The notes under the pieces were generated by a model. The model searched no databases and had not been told where the DNA came from. It worked only from the letters and a program-made list of their open reading frames with translations. DNA of 64,000 nucleotides from Hyphomicrobiaceae bacterium. Its GTDB lineage: Bacteria > Pseudomonadota > Alphaproteobacteria > Rhizobiales > Methyloligellaceae. The position numbers and the translations under genes were made by a program. Location: contig JALCBY010000008.1 of the NCBI GenBank assembly GCA_028066055.1, positions 62,001 through 126,000 on the forward strand, given 5' to 3'. This document shows, piece by piece, positions 9,398-19,424 of this stretch (its first letter is position 1; every line of letters starts with the position of its first letter).

Positions 9398-11131
9398 TCA
9401 GGCCGCGGCGACCGCGCTTCTGTCGCTGAATATCTCCGGCCGGACGGGTCTCGGTTCGGAGAACAGGAATCCCTGTCCGAGATTGACGCTGAAGTCGAGC
9501 AAATGCGCCAGTTCGGCTTCATTCTCGATTTTCGAGACGATCAACTGGATACCGAACCGCTCAAGATAGCTGCGCATGTCGACCGCATGTATCTGCGCAT
9601 TTGCCTTGTCCATGCCGTTCAACATCACCTCCGCATCGACCTTGATGAACCTGAAGCCCCGCTCGCTCATGGACTGGTAGTCCAGATCCAGGTTCGTCAC
9701 CTGATCGAGAGAGAATCTGAACCCAAGCGACGCGAGCGTCGCCAGGCTTTCCTGCTCGACTGGGCCGCAATGCTCGACCATTGCCTGCGAAAACTCGAAA
9801 TACATGCTCTCCGAAAGGCCGCGGTTCTGCTCCATGAAGGCGACGAACTCGGGGAAAAACTCGGGATCAAGCAGGGAGTTGACCGAAATGTTGCAGAAAA
9901 CGCCCCGCGCGCTGCTGCGTTTCTCAAGACGCCTGAGAACCTGTACGCTGCGAAACAGCATCACATTGTCGATCGCGGACATGATGCCGGCAGACTCGGC
10001 CATACCCATGTAAGCCTGCGGCATCAGCAATTCACCGGCATCGTTACGCAGTCTGGTCAGCGCTTCATAGTAACGCACACGCCGCTGCGGGACGATCATG
10101 ATCGGTTGCAGGTAGAGTTCGATGCGGTTGCTCTCGATCGATTTTCGCACCTCATCGATTATCGGTGGGCTTTCCGGCGCCGGTACAGACTGTGCGTCGG
10201 AATCGGATTCATCCCTATGCGGCAGTTCAGGCCTATGCGGCAGTTCAGGCGCCGGTTCGGCTCTGCGCGGCGGCGGTACGGGTTCGATCTCGGACCGTTG
10301 CAATGCGGCTGCCACATGAGGCGGTACTTCGCTCACGCGCTCCGGCCGAGTTTGAACGGGTGGCTCCGGCACTGTCTCCCGCGCCGGCTGCTCCCCACCC
10401 GGAATATCGTGTTCCGGTTCGTCCGGTCCCGCGACTTCCGAAGTTATCTGTCTTGTCGGCGGGACATCGTCCGTGCGCGGGTTTGCAGTCGCAGAGCCGG
10501 CTGGCTGCACCTCTTCACGTGTCGCGCGTTTACTGACAGCAATATTCTCCGCCATCTGCTTGACGAGGGTTTCGAGCATCTTGAGTTCCGCACTCAGATC
10601 CTCGTGGCGCTCGCGGGACTCGATCTGTAGTTGCGTACGCAACGCCTCCTGGCGTGCATCGAGGCGGTCAACTTCCGCGGCCAGCCGCTGAATACGGGCA
10701 GGGTCGACCTCGCTGCGATCCCGCCGGACCAGCGTCACCTCCTGGTCCAGGGCCTCGATGCGTTCGGCCAACGCCTCGATTTGTTTAACGCGGTCGGAAA
10801 GACCGTCGATCTGCGCCACCTTCGCCGCCAGCTGGGCCAGTTGCTCGCTGTCGCCGTTAAGTCCGCCCCGGTACGCGGCCTCCAGCGCACTCACACGCTC
10901 AACGGCATGAGCCGCCCGCTGCGACCCGATGAAGGCCGCCTGCGCACAGATCATGACGAGAAAGATTGTCACCGCTGCGATAAGTGAAGATACCAACCCG
11001 AAACCGACCTGCAGATAAAGCCCCGCACCGAAAGCCATTGCCACCAGTGCCATCGCGCAGGGAACAATGATCTCAACAAGAATGCGCTTGAGCCGGGTCA
11101 GTGGTTTTGGCTTGGTCTCGCGATCTTTCAT
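9398..11131 (-). CDS. Membrane EAL-domain protein with degenerate active site, TipF-like
   Basis: The 577-residue protein has two N-terminal membrane helices (about 17-40 and 44-66), a long predicted coiled coil (about 80-190), a Pro/Glu-rich linker (about 210-325) and a C-terminal EAL domain. EAL domains bind or hydrolyse cyclic-di-GMP. Here the EAL motif itself (YYEALTRL, near residue 354), the Asn in CNISVNS and the Lys in FIKVD are kept, but the DDFG motif reads LDQVTN (second Asp to Gln) and the AEGVE motif reads VSKIE (metal-binding Glu to Ser). It is therefore probably a cyclic-di-GMP sensor, not an enzyme. Membrane helices, coiled coil and inactive EAL are the layout of Caulobacter TipF, which positions the flagellum. 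The nearby CheY/CheZ pair fits motility, but orthology needs testing. Confidence 0.85.
   Translation of the reverse strand: MKDRETKPKPLTRLKRILVEIIVPCAMALVAMAFGAGLYLQVGFGLVSSLIAAVTIFLVMICAQAAFIGSQRAAHAVERVSALEAAYRGGLNGDSEQLAQLAAKVAQIDGLSDRVKQIEALAERIEALDQEVTLVRRDRSEVDPARIQRLAAEVDRLDARQEALRTQLQIESRERHEDLSAELKMLETLVKQMAENIAVSKRATREEVQPAGSATANPRTDDVPPTRQITSEVAGPDEPEHDIPGGEQPARETVPEPPVQTRPERVSEVPPHVAAALQRSEIEPVPPPRRAEPAPELPHRPELPHRDESDSDAQSVPAPESPPIIDEVRKSIESNRIELYLQPIMIVPQRRVRYYEALTRLRNDAGELLMPQAYMGMAESAGIMSAIDNVMLFRSVQVLRRLEKRSSARGVFCNISVNSLLDPEFFPEFVAFMEQNRGLSESMYFEFSQAMVEHCGPVEQESLATLASLGFRFSLDQVTNLDLDYQSMSERGFRFIKVDAEVMLNGMDKANAQIHAVDMRSYLERFGIQLIVSKIENEAELAHLLDFSVNLGQGFLFSEPRPVRPEIFSDRSAVAAA
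10214..10249. repeat. 18-bp tandem repeat (two copies) inside the EAL protein linker
   Basis: Two exact copies of an 18-bp unit in frame, encoding a repeated six-residue ELPHRP-type motif in the proline-rich linker. It does not break the frame and is a likely site of copy-number variation. Confidence 0.85.
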
Positions 11132-11405
11132 GCATGCCGAATCAGTTAGCCGCCGCTAGAATGATCCTTCATGTTTCGCTCCTTCAGGGCAACACGCTTT
11201 TTTGCTCGTCTTCCACAACAATACCGGCGCCCAGGCTCGTGTTTTTCGCCGCGAATTCTTCCGTTTGCAGATCAACCATCTCTCACCGGGTTTTGAGCAA
11301 AGGTGACGTGGTCCGACAATTGGAACCCCTTATCCTCAAATTTGCAGCGGGCTGCGCAATTCCTGCGCCGACCGTCACTGCTCTGATTTCTGGGAGGGTT
11401 ATCGC

Positions 11406-11970
11406 ATGCTGAAAATTCGCAATCTGTATGGCGTCGGCGCCGCAGCTGCCGCGGGCGTCATTGCCGTCGGTCTGAGCATTGGGTTCCGCCTACAGCCAGA
11501 TGAAAGTGTGTTGCGACGATGAAAATATCAAATACTCACAGGATCTTTGGTCCGTCCTGACAAAGGCTAAGCTGGTTGGCGCGGGCGCCAAACAGGATGC
11601 GCCTTACAAGGGACAGGCTCCGCACGGCGCGGTGCTTGAGACAATCCACGCCGAGGCGACGGTCAACGGCCACAAGGGCATGGCCGTCGTGAAACGAAAT
11701 TACGGTGGTGAAGGTGTGAGTGTCGACGCGGTCAAGAAGGATCCCGCCAAGTATCTGAAAGCCGTCACCGTGATGTTCAAACGCGAAGCCGGGTATGATC
11801 CGGACAATGCAGACTGGTTCTGGGCGAAATACAAGCCCGACGGATCCCTGGACAAGAATCCCAAGGGCATGCAACTCGCAGGCCGCGTCATGAAGGGCGC
11901 GGACAAGGGCTGCATCGCCTGTCACTCGGCGGTGAAAGACAAGGACTATCTGTTCGGCAAGCAGAGCTAG
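11406..11970 (+). CDS. Cytochrome P460-like protein, signal peptide separated by a frameshift
   Basis: The downstream frame (11479-11970) encodes a cytochrome P460-family domain ending in a c-type heme site CIACH (11911-11925), with the family's WAKYKPDG-type segment before it. Upstream, an ATG at 11406 has a GGGAGGG ribosome-binding site and opens a signal peptide (MLKIRN, then Ala/Val/Gly-rich) in a different frame. The two join perfectly, giving ...SIGSAYSQMK with a normal cleavage site, if one G of the GGG run at 11481-11483 is removed. As written, translation from 11406 stops after about 38 codons. P460-type proteins are periplasmic heme enzymes or sensors acting on hydroxylamine or nitric oxide in known cases. 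Either the gene is disrupted or the base is a sequencing error. The coordinates given span both parts. Confidence 0.8.
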
Positions 11971-12007
11971 ATTTCACCCACCGAACAAACTGCCACCCCC
12001 AATACGA

Positions 12008-12037
12008 TACGGCGGGCGCCAGGCCCGCCGTATTTTT
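12008..12037 (+). terminator. Rho-independent terminator after the P460 gene
   Basis: Perfect 10-bp stem (TACGGCGGGC / GCCCGCCGTA), five-base loop, then TTTTT; 38 bp downstream of the P460 stop. Confidence 0.9.
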
Positions 12038-12120
12038 GTTGGCGCGCCTCGATCTGCGCCAGCCGTTCGCGAAACCGCTCCCCGGCATTCACCGTTCGAG
12101 CCCCATCGCCCCGGAATTGC

Positions 12121-12149
12121 TTGACAAAAACCGGTGGCTCCCCTATCTC
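12121..12149 (+). promoter_or_regulatory. groESL promoter (RpoH-like or housekeeping)
   Basis: A TTGACA hexamer at 12121-12126 (within GCTTGACA) and TATCTC at 12144-12149 (within CCCCTATCTC) are separated by 17 bp. The pair resembles both a sigma-70 promoter and alphaproteobacterial heat-shock promoters (CTTGA... / CC-TAT-T). It lies 12 bp upstream of the CIRCE element, so both controls may act. Confidence 0.7.
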
Positions 12150-12161
12150 AAAACCTAACTG

Positions 12162-12188
12162 TTAGCACTCAATATTGAAGAGTGCTAA
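12162..12188 (+). promoter_or_regulatory. CIRCE operator (HrcA binding site)
   Basis: Exact consensus inverted repeat TTAGCACTC-N9-GAGTGCTAA. This is the operator of the HrcA heat-shock repressor, placed just downstream of the promoter and 73 bp before groES, as in other groESL operons. hrcA itself is not in the window. Confidence 0.97.
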
Positions 12189-12261
12189 CGGTGCATTTCC
12201 AAACCCATAGAGAAATCAGTTTTCTCGTTGAAAAGCAGAGTGTTAGCAGGAGTAAGCAACG

Positions 12262-12549
12262 ATGAAATTTCGTCCACTCCATGACCGCGTCGTCGTTCGG
12301 CGCATCGAGGAAGATCAGAAAACCGCAGGCGGGATCATCATCCCGGACACGGCGGCCGAGAAACCCCAGACCGGTGAGGTCATTGCGGTTGGACCGGGTG
12401 CCCGGAGCGATAGCGGCAAGATCGAGGCTCTGGACGTTAAGAGCGGCGACAAGGTGTTGTTCGGCAAATGGTCGGGCACCGAGGTCAAGATCGACAATCA
12501 GGACCTTTTGATCATGAAAGAGTCCGACATCATGGGCGTGCTTCAGTAG
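12262..12549 (+). CDS. groES: Co-chaperonin GroES
   Basis: GroES is the heptameric lid of the GroEL folding chamber. The 95-residue length is standard, and the sequence starts [14 protein letters not shown], includes the mobile-loop region [16 protein letters not shown] that contacts GroEL, and ends with the family's [17 protein letters not shown] strand. A GCAGGAG ribosome-binding site precedes the ATG. It is the first gene of the groESL operon, under the CIRCE element, with groEL 84 bp downstream. Confidence 0.98.
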   Translation: MKFRPLHDRVVVRRIEEDQKTAGGIIIPDTAAEKPQTGEVIAVGPGARSDSGKIEALDVKSGDKVLFGKWSGTEVKIDNQDLLIMKESDIMGVLQ

Positions 12550-12624
12550 CGGCAGCCCGATGTACCGCCGGCGCGACATGCGTCGGACCCCAAGCCGAAA
12601 ACAGGCGTAGTATTCAATTTCTAG

Positions 12625-14277
<1,653 letters not shown>

Positions 14278-14313
14278 CCACCCGCTTCCCAAGCGGTTTA
14301 TCGCAAGTTCAAG

Positions 14314-14345
14314 GGCCGTCCCGGGCAACCGGGGCGGCCTTTTTT
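14314..14345 (+). terminator. Rho-independent terminator of groESL
   Basis: An 11-bp stem (GGCCGTCCCGG / CCGGGGCGGCC, one G-T pair), GCAA loop, then a run of six T; 36 bp after the groEL stop. Confidence 0.93.
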
Positions 14346-14552
14346 GTTGTGCTGTTTCACAGCTCACGTCCCGCACACCGCTCAGCGCCCCGACACAGCC
14401 TTGCGATGCGCGTTAACGGGACGGAAAGCGCCTCCGGCAAGAATGTATGCACCCGGAGAACCTTGCCAGTTGGCAAACCGCTTGCTCCTCAACCATGGAA
14501 ATAATCTGTGGTTGGTTGCCGCCAACTCAGATTCGTTAGTGAATTCAGTGTA

Positions 14553-15860
14553 ATGACAGATTTCACGAGGCAGTTGGGGAAATCACGGTGTGCCAATTCG
14601 GCATTGCCGCGACGAAATCGTGTGCCGGTTCAGGCAAGGAGCAAGCGAGCGGTGTCAAAACCGAACGCCTTAACGATACGGATTTACCACGACATTCCCG
14701 CGTTGCGGGAGGTTTGGCGTGAATTCCAGTCGATTACGGACGGCGGGCCGCACGACACATGGGAGTGGAACGCCGCATGGGCGCAGACGGCCGGCGCGTC
14801 AACCACACCGCTGATCGCCGTCGGCACATTGGAAAACAATGAAACGGTGCTTCTTTTGCCCCTGGCCGTCCGGCGGCGCAAAGGGTGCTTGGTGCTCGAA
14901 TGGCTGAGCGCCGAGCAGGGAAACTACGCGTCTGGCCTCTTCCGGCGCCAGACCTGGGCCGACCGGCGCCTGCCGCGCGGCAGAGAGTTTCTCAAACGCC
15001 TGCTTGAAGCACTGCCCCCGGTTGACGCAATTCATCTGACGAACCAGCCGACGGACGGCCTTGAGGGCTGGTCTCCTCTCTCCGAACTCCCCGGGATTGA
15101 AACCGCGAGCGCCGGCCACGCCTTCCCTCTGAACAGGGATTGGCTCCAGCATTACAACAAGCGGTTTGGCAAGCGGATCCGAGCCGACATTCGCCGCAGG
15201 GAACGCCGGTTGAGCGAACAGGGAGAACTCGGCCTGCATGTCGTTGCGCCAGGCGCGGACCTGGAGGGGGCGATAGACCGCATGATTGAGGACAAGCGGC
15301 AATGGTTCCGAGACCGGGGCATAGAAGATTTCTTTACCGATCATGCTCTGCGCGACTTCTACCTCGATCTTGCCAGAATGCCGAACGGCGAGGACAGCCC
15401 GCGGCTGAAGGTATTTGAACTGAGCGTTGGCGGAACTCCGATCGCCGCCAATCTGGGGGTCATCTACAATAACGTCTTCTACGGTCTCATTTCATCAACA
15501 ACCGTCGGTTCGTTGCTTCGCTACGGACCTGGCACCATCCTTTTCCTGCGGTTGATCGAGCATCTGGCGGACAGGGGGATCGAGCGCATCGATTGCGGCG
15601 CCGGGGAAGATGATAACAAACTCCGTTGGTGCACGATCGAACGCCCGCGTTTCGATACGATCGTTCCGGTTACTCTGAAGGGGCGCATTTATGCAGCAGG
15701 CCTCAGCGCAAAACTGGCAGCCAAACTGCGTATCAAGAACTCACCGCGGTTATGGATCATGGCGAAGCGCTTGCGGCGGCTTGGATCGGGCGGTCGAGTA
15801 CACCGGCAGACGCGGAAGCACTCTGGCCTGGGTTCAGGCGCCGTTCGTATCCAGACGTGA
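14553..15860 (+). CDS. FemAB/CelD-like GNAT-fold acyltransferase
   Basis: A 435-residue protein of the GNAT_6 (PF13480-like) class seen in cellulose and exopolysaccharide loci (CelD/BcsL). Supporting segments are WEWNAAWAQ near residue 75, the QGNYASGLF region, then the basic helix KRIRADIRRRERRL and an RGIERIDCGAGEDDNKLRW-like C-terminal core, which fit the duplicated acyltransferase fold. It probably moves an acyl or aminoacyl group onto a cell-surface molecule, but donor and acceptor are unknown. I use the ATG at 14553; the frame is open to 14508. The 3' end overlaps the converging hisG stop by 27 bp, so transcripts collide there. Confidence 0.8.
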   Translation: MTDFTRQLGKSRCANSALPRRNRVPVQARSKRAVSKPNALTIRIYHDIPALREVWREFQSITDGGPHDTWEWNAAWAQTAGASTTPLIAVGTLENNETVLLLPLAVRRRKGCLVLEWLSAEQGNYASGLFRRQTWADRRLPRGREFLKRLLEALPPVDAIHLTNQPTDGLEGWSPLSELPGIETASAGHAFPLNRDWLQHYNKRFGKRIRADIRRRERRLSEQGELGLHVVAPGADLEGAIDRMIEDKRQWFRDRGIEDFFTDHALRDFYLDLARMPNGEDSPRLKVFELSVGGTPIAANLGVIYNNVFYGLISSTTVGSLLRYGPGTILFLRLIEHLADRGIERIDCGAGEDDNKLRWCTIERPRFDTIVPVTLKGRIYAAGLSAKLAAKLRIKNSPRLWIMAKRLRRLGSGGRVHRQTRKHSGLGSGAVRIQT

Positions 15861-16544
15861 AAGGATGCCTGTCAGCGCTTCACTGATATGAGACGGCCAA
15901 TCTACGGCTGTCGATTTCGCCAGCACTGCCTGGCTCTCCAGAATCAATCCATCCGACAGGACCTTCAGATGGTTGGCTTTGAGCGTCGTGCCAGTGGACG
16001 TTATGTCGACGATGATTTCCGCCGTTCCGGCAGCCACCGTTCCCTCGGTCGCGCCAAGGCTTTCAACCAGCCGGTAGCCGGTGACACCCTTGTCGGAGAA
16101 GAACCGCCGGGTGAGGTTCATGTATTTCGTCGCCACCCGGAGCCGCCGACCGTGCTCACGGAAGAAGGTGGCGGCCACATCTTCTAGATCCCCCATGCGG
16201 GAGACATCGAGCCAGCACTCCGGCACCGCAACAACGACATCCGCCTTACCGAAGCCTAACGGACGAACGATCTCGGTTCGCGAAACGCCATCCCGGCCGG
16301 ATTCACGAATGAGATCCTCTCCCGTAATGCCGAGGTGAATACGGCCAAGTCCCAGCTGATAGGCAATCTCCGTAGCGGACAGGAACGCGATCTCGACACC
16401 GCCATAACCATCAATCTCGCCGCGATAGCCACGCTCGTGTCCGGTCTTGCGCACGGGCAGCCCTGACGCTTCGAACAACTCGCCGGCCCGCTCCATCAAC
16501 CGCCCCTTGGACGGCAGCGCCAGAATAAGGGGATCGCCGCTCAT
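15834..16544 (-). CDS. hisG: ATP phosphoribosyltransferase, short form
   Basis: HisG catalyses the first step of histidine synthesis (ATP plus PRPP). At 236 residues it is the short form, lacking the C-terminal allosteric domain and needing HisZ. The N-terminus ILALPSKGRL and the PRPP-binding segment EIIVDITSTGTTLKAN are diagnostic. Its ATG overlaps the hisZ stop by 4 bp (ATGA), so the pair is translationally coupled, as expected for two subunits of one complex. Confidence 0.97.
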   Translation of the reverse strand: MSGDPLILALPSKGRLMERAGELFEASGLPVRKTGHERGYRGEIDGYGGVEIAFLSATEIAYQLGLGRIHLGITGEDLIRESGRDGVSRTEIVRPLGFGKADVVVAVPECWLDVSRMGDLEDVAATFFREHGRRLRVATKYMNLTRRFFSDKGVTGYRLVESLGATEGTVAAGTAEIIVDITSTGTTLKANHLKVLSDGLILESQAVLAKSTAVDWPSHISEALTGILSRLDTNGA

Positions 16545-17719
16545 GCCGCGTCTCCCCTCACGGCCGCGAGCAGCCGTTCGGTGTGTATTGCCGATCCCAC
16601 CGCAGGCGTAGGCTGCGGTGCGCCGAGCCCTTGCAGCAGATCGTCATAACGTCCGCCGCCGGCAATGTGACCGGCACGTCCCCGGCCCGGGATTTCGATC
16701 TGAAACACATGTCCTGTGTAGTATTCAAGATCGCGTCCGAATTCCGCACTGAACGTGGCCGCGTCGAGATCTATCCCGGCCTCGCTCAGGCGGTCCAGGC
16801 GGGCGTGCGCCGCTGAAAGCGCCTCGCCCATACCCAGACCGGCTTCCTTGGTTTCGCGCTCAATCCGCTCCAGCGCAGCCCGCGCGGGCGCGGAAACGGC
16901 AAGATAGGATTCAAACAGTTTCACCGCTGCATCGGACAGGGGTTGCTGCTTTGCATCGGCAGCGCGATCCAGCAGCCGCTCGGTGATTTCAGAGAGCGAC
17001 CGCGTACCTTCGAGCGGAATACCGTCTTTTTCCAGATGCGCCGCCACGCGCGCTTCGGATTCCGAGCGGTCATCCAAATCGAGCGTCCCGAGCAATGCTG
17101 CCTCGGCATCGTTCATCTCGCCTGCGGGCACCGTCGAAAGTTGCCGCAACAGGTTGCGGAAGACGGGGGGACGCCAGAAAAAGTGGTGCAGACGCAACCG
17201 CCAGCGATCGGGAATATCGAGAGCCTGCACCAGCGCCGCAAACAGTCCGAGATCGCCAATTCGTATGGAGAATGTCTCCAACCCGGCATCCCGGACGGCC
17301 TCGACGGCAAGCGCCGTCACCTCGGCTTCGGCGCCGGGCCGGTCGGTACCGCCGATATACTCGATTCCCGCCTGCCGGAATTCGCGCGGCCGGGTCTCGT
17401 CGCCACCGCCGGGCTGATACCGGAACGCAGGCCCGTTGTAGCACAGCCGGGCCTCGACATCGGCCTTCGGATACCGCTCCAGATAGACGCGGCAAGCCGG
17501 CAGGGTCACGTCCGGTCTGAGACATAACTCTTCACCGTCGAGGTCCGTGAACACATAGGTCCGGCCGCGGATCGCCTCTCCCATGCGGTCGAGAAACAAG
17601 TCGGCAGGCTGCAGATAAGCGGGCGCCACGAGCTCGTAACCGCGCATATTGAACAGTTCGGTAATTGCATTGGCCTGCGCTTGAAGCGCCGCGTAGCTGG
17701 CAGTAGGTTCGGCAACCAT
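16541..17719 (-). CDS. hisZ: ATP phosphoribosyltransferase regulatory subunit
   Basis: HisZ is a catalytically dead paralogue of histidyl-tRNA synthetase that activates short HisG and makes it sensitive to histidine. The 392-residue protein has the class II synthetase-like core (for example FTDLDGEELCLRPDVT and FRQAGIEYIGG, then GGGRYDDLLQGLG near the C-terminus) but lacks the anticodon-binding domain. It lies 3 bp downstream of hisS and overlaps hisG by 4 bp, giving a tight hisS-hisZ-hisG operon. This layout is common in Hyphomicrobiales. Confidence 0.95.
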   Translation of the reverse strand: MVAEPTASYAALQAQANAITELFNMRGYELVAPAYLQPADLFLDRMGEAIRGRTYVFTDLDGEELCLRPDVTLPACRVYLERYPKADVEARLCYNGPAFRYQPGGGDETRPREFRQAGIEYIGGTDRPGAEAEVTALAVEAVRDAGLETFSIRIGDLGLFAALVQALDIPDRWRLRLHHFFWRPPVFRNLLRQLSTVPAGEMNDAEAALLGTLDLDDRSESEARVAAHLEKDGIPLEGTRSLSEITERLLDRAADAKQQPLSDAAVKLFESYLAVSAPARAALERIERETKEAGLGMGEALSAAHARLDRLSEAGIDLDAATFSAEFGRDLEYYTGHVFQIEIPGRGRAGHIAGGGRYDDLLQGLGAPQPTPAVGSAIHTERLLAAVRGDAA

Positions 17720-17722
17720 GGC

Positions 17723-19219
17723 TCAGTCCCGGTGCCGCGCGAGCACTTCACGCACCGCCTCCACGAGCTTGTCTTCCGAAACCGCAAACTGCGCAGGACG
17801 CTCAGAACGCCATTCCTCGTTGGAGGCAACGGACTGGGCGGCCTTTGCGCCCTCGATCAGGTCCTTGACCTGGACCTCGCCCCGCTCTTTTTCATCCGGC
17901 CCCTGGATGACAACGCAAGGCGCTCCCCGCTGATCGGCATATTTGAACTGCTGCCCCATCTTGCCGTTGCCGAGATAGAGTTCCGCGCGGATGTCGGCAT
18001 CCCGAAGCCGGGTCACCAGAGCCTGGTAGTCGGCTATCGCCGCCTTGTCGAATACACTCACCACCACCGGCCCGAACGGTTCCGCGTCCTTCAGTTGCCC
18101 GAGTGCGGTCAAGGCGGTGTAGAGCCGCGAAACGCCGATGGAGAAGCCGGTCGCCGGCACCGGCTGGCCCTTGAACCGAGCGACAAGCCCGTCATAACGC
18201 CCGCCGCCGCCAACCGATCCGAAGCGGACGGGCCGCCCTTTCTCATCCTTCACCTCGAAGGTAAGCTCCGCCTCGAAAACGGGGCCTGTGTAGTAATCGA
18301 GACCACGGACGATACTCGGATCGAAGGCCACCCGATCATCCTCACACCCTGAAGCCGTCAGGACAGCATCCATCGATCGAAGTTCGTCGATACCCTGCTG
18401 ACCAATTTCATTGCCTTGAACGAGCCCTTCCATTGAACCCAAAGTCGAATCCCGTCCCTGCTCCTGGGCCATCACGAATTTCATCAAGGGCTCGGTCTGG
18501 TGAGACGTCAGCCCGGCCCCCTTGGTGAAATCTCCCGATTCATCCTTCCGACCGTCGCCGAGCAACAATTTTACGCCGTCAGACCCGAGCCGTTCATACT
18601 TGTCGAGCGCACGCAGAATGGTCAGCCGCGTCCCGAGCTGCTCGTCGGCATGCGGATCGATTCCAATAGATGAAAGAACGCCGTCCAGCACCTTGCGGTT
18701 GTTGACCCGGATAACATAGTCGCCTCGCTTGACACCCAACGCCTCAAGGGCATCCGCAGCCAGCATGCACATCTCCGCATCCGCGGCGACGGAGGACGCT
18801 CCCACCGTGTCGGCGTCGAACTGGATGAATTCGCGGAACCGGCCCGGACCCGGCTTCTCATTGCGCCAGACTGAGCCCGTCTGGTAGCGCCGGAAGGGTT
18901 TTGGCAGCGCTTCGTAGTTCTCGGCCACGTGGCGGGCCAAAGGTGCTGTCAGATCGTAACGCAGTGACAGCCACTGCTCATCCTCGTCCTGAAAGGAGAA
19001 CACACCCTCGTTGGGGCGGTCCTGATCCGGCAGAAACTTGCCGAGGGCGTCCGTATACTCGAAGGCCGGCGTGTCGAGCGGTTCAAACCCGTAGGACTCA
19101 TACACATCGCGGATTGCACGCAGCATGGCATCGCGCGCGCGAATCTCCGACGCATCGATATCTCTAAGGCCTTTTGGCAGCCGCGCCTTCAGGCGCGGCG
19201 GCTTTTTGTTCTTGCCCAT
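17723..19219 (-). CDS. hisS: Histidyl-tRNA synthetase
   Basis: This class II synthetase charges tRNA-His. The protein is 498 residues from the ATG at 19219 (MGKNKK, then [11 protein letters not shown]). A longer open frame to 19366 adds 49 residues without family character, so I reject it. Recognisable motifs are motif 2 ([28 protein letters not shown] region, shown by [13 protein letters not shown]), the histidine-binding [13 protein letters not shown] and [13 protein letters not shown] segments. The protein is longer than the E. coli form, as in many alphaproteobacteria. First gene of the hisS-hisZ-hisG operon. Confidence 0.97.
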   Translation of the reverse strand: MGKNKKPPRLKARLPKGLRDIDASEIRARDAMLRAIRDVYESYGFEPLDTPAFEYTDALGKFLPDQDRPNEGVFSFQDEDEQWLSLRYDLTAPLARHVAENYEALPKPFRRYQTGSVWRNEKPGPGRFREFIQFDADTVGASSVAADAEMCMLAADALEALGVKRGDYVIRVNNRKVLDGVLSSIGIDPHADEQLGTRLTILRALDKYERLGSDGVKLLLGDGRKDESGDFTKGAGLTSHQTEPLMKFVMAQEQGRDSTLGSMEGLVQGNEIGQQGIDELRSMDAVLTASGCEDDRVAFDPSIVRGLDYYTGPVFEAELTFEVKDEKGRPVRFGSVGGGGRYDGLVARFKGQPVPATGFSIGVSRLYTALTALGQLKDAEPFGPVVVSVFDKAAIADYQALVTRLRDADIRAELYLGNGKMGQQFKYADQRGAPCVVIQGPDEKERGEVQVKDLIEGAKAAQSVASNEEWRSERPAQFAVSEDKLVEAVREVLARHRD

Positions 19220-19316
19220 GTGCTTAAAGTTCCGGCTTTGTAACAGCGCCTTACCAAGTGGGGCGGGTTTAGCGCATCGTATTGGCAGCAGCAAGGGTGG
19301 CGGACCACCCATTGAA

Positions 19317-19331
19317 GTGTGACCATCACAC
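19317..19331. promoter_or_regulatory. Perfect palindrome between hisS and the RND operon
   Basis: GTGTGA-CCA-TCACAC, six-base arms and three-base centre, in the 205-bp gap between the divergent hisS and efflux operons. It looks like a repressor or activator site. The cognate protein is unknown. Confidence 0.4.
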
Positions 19332-19424
19332 ATGCATTGTATTTGTCGTAATTTCTTTTGACGCAACGGTGAATCAACGCGACACTGGGTTGATTAAATT
19401 GCGTGGAAACCGGCGAGGAGCTTC

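Noticed and set aside
19220..19366. N-terminal extension of hisS
   Set aside because: Adds 49 residues with no synthetase character; the ATG at 19219 opens directly into the conserved start.
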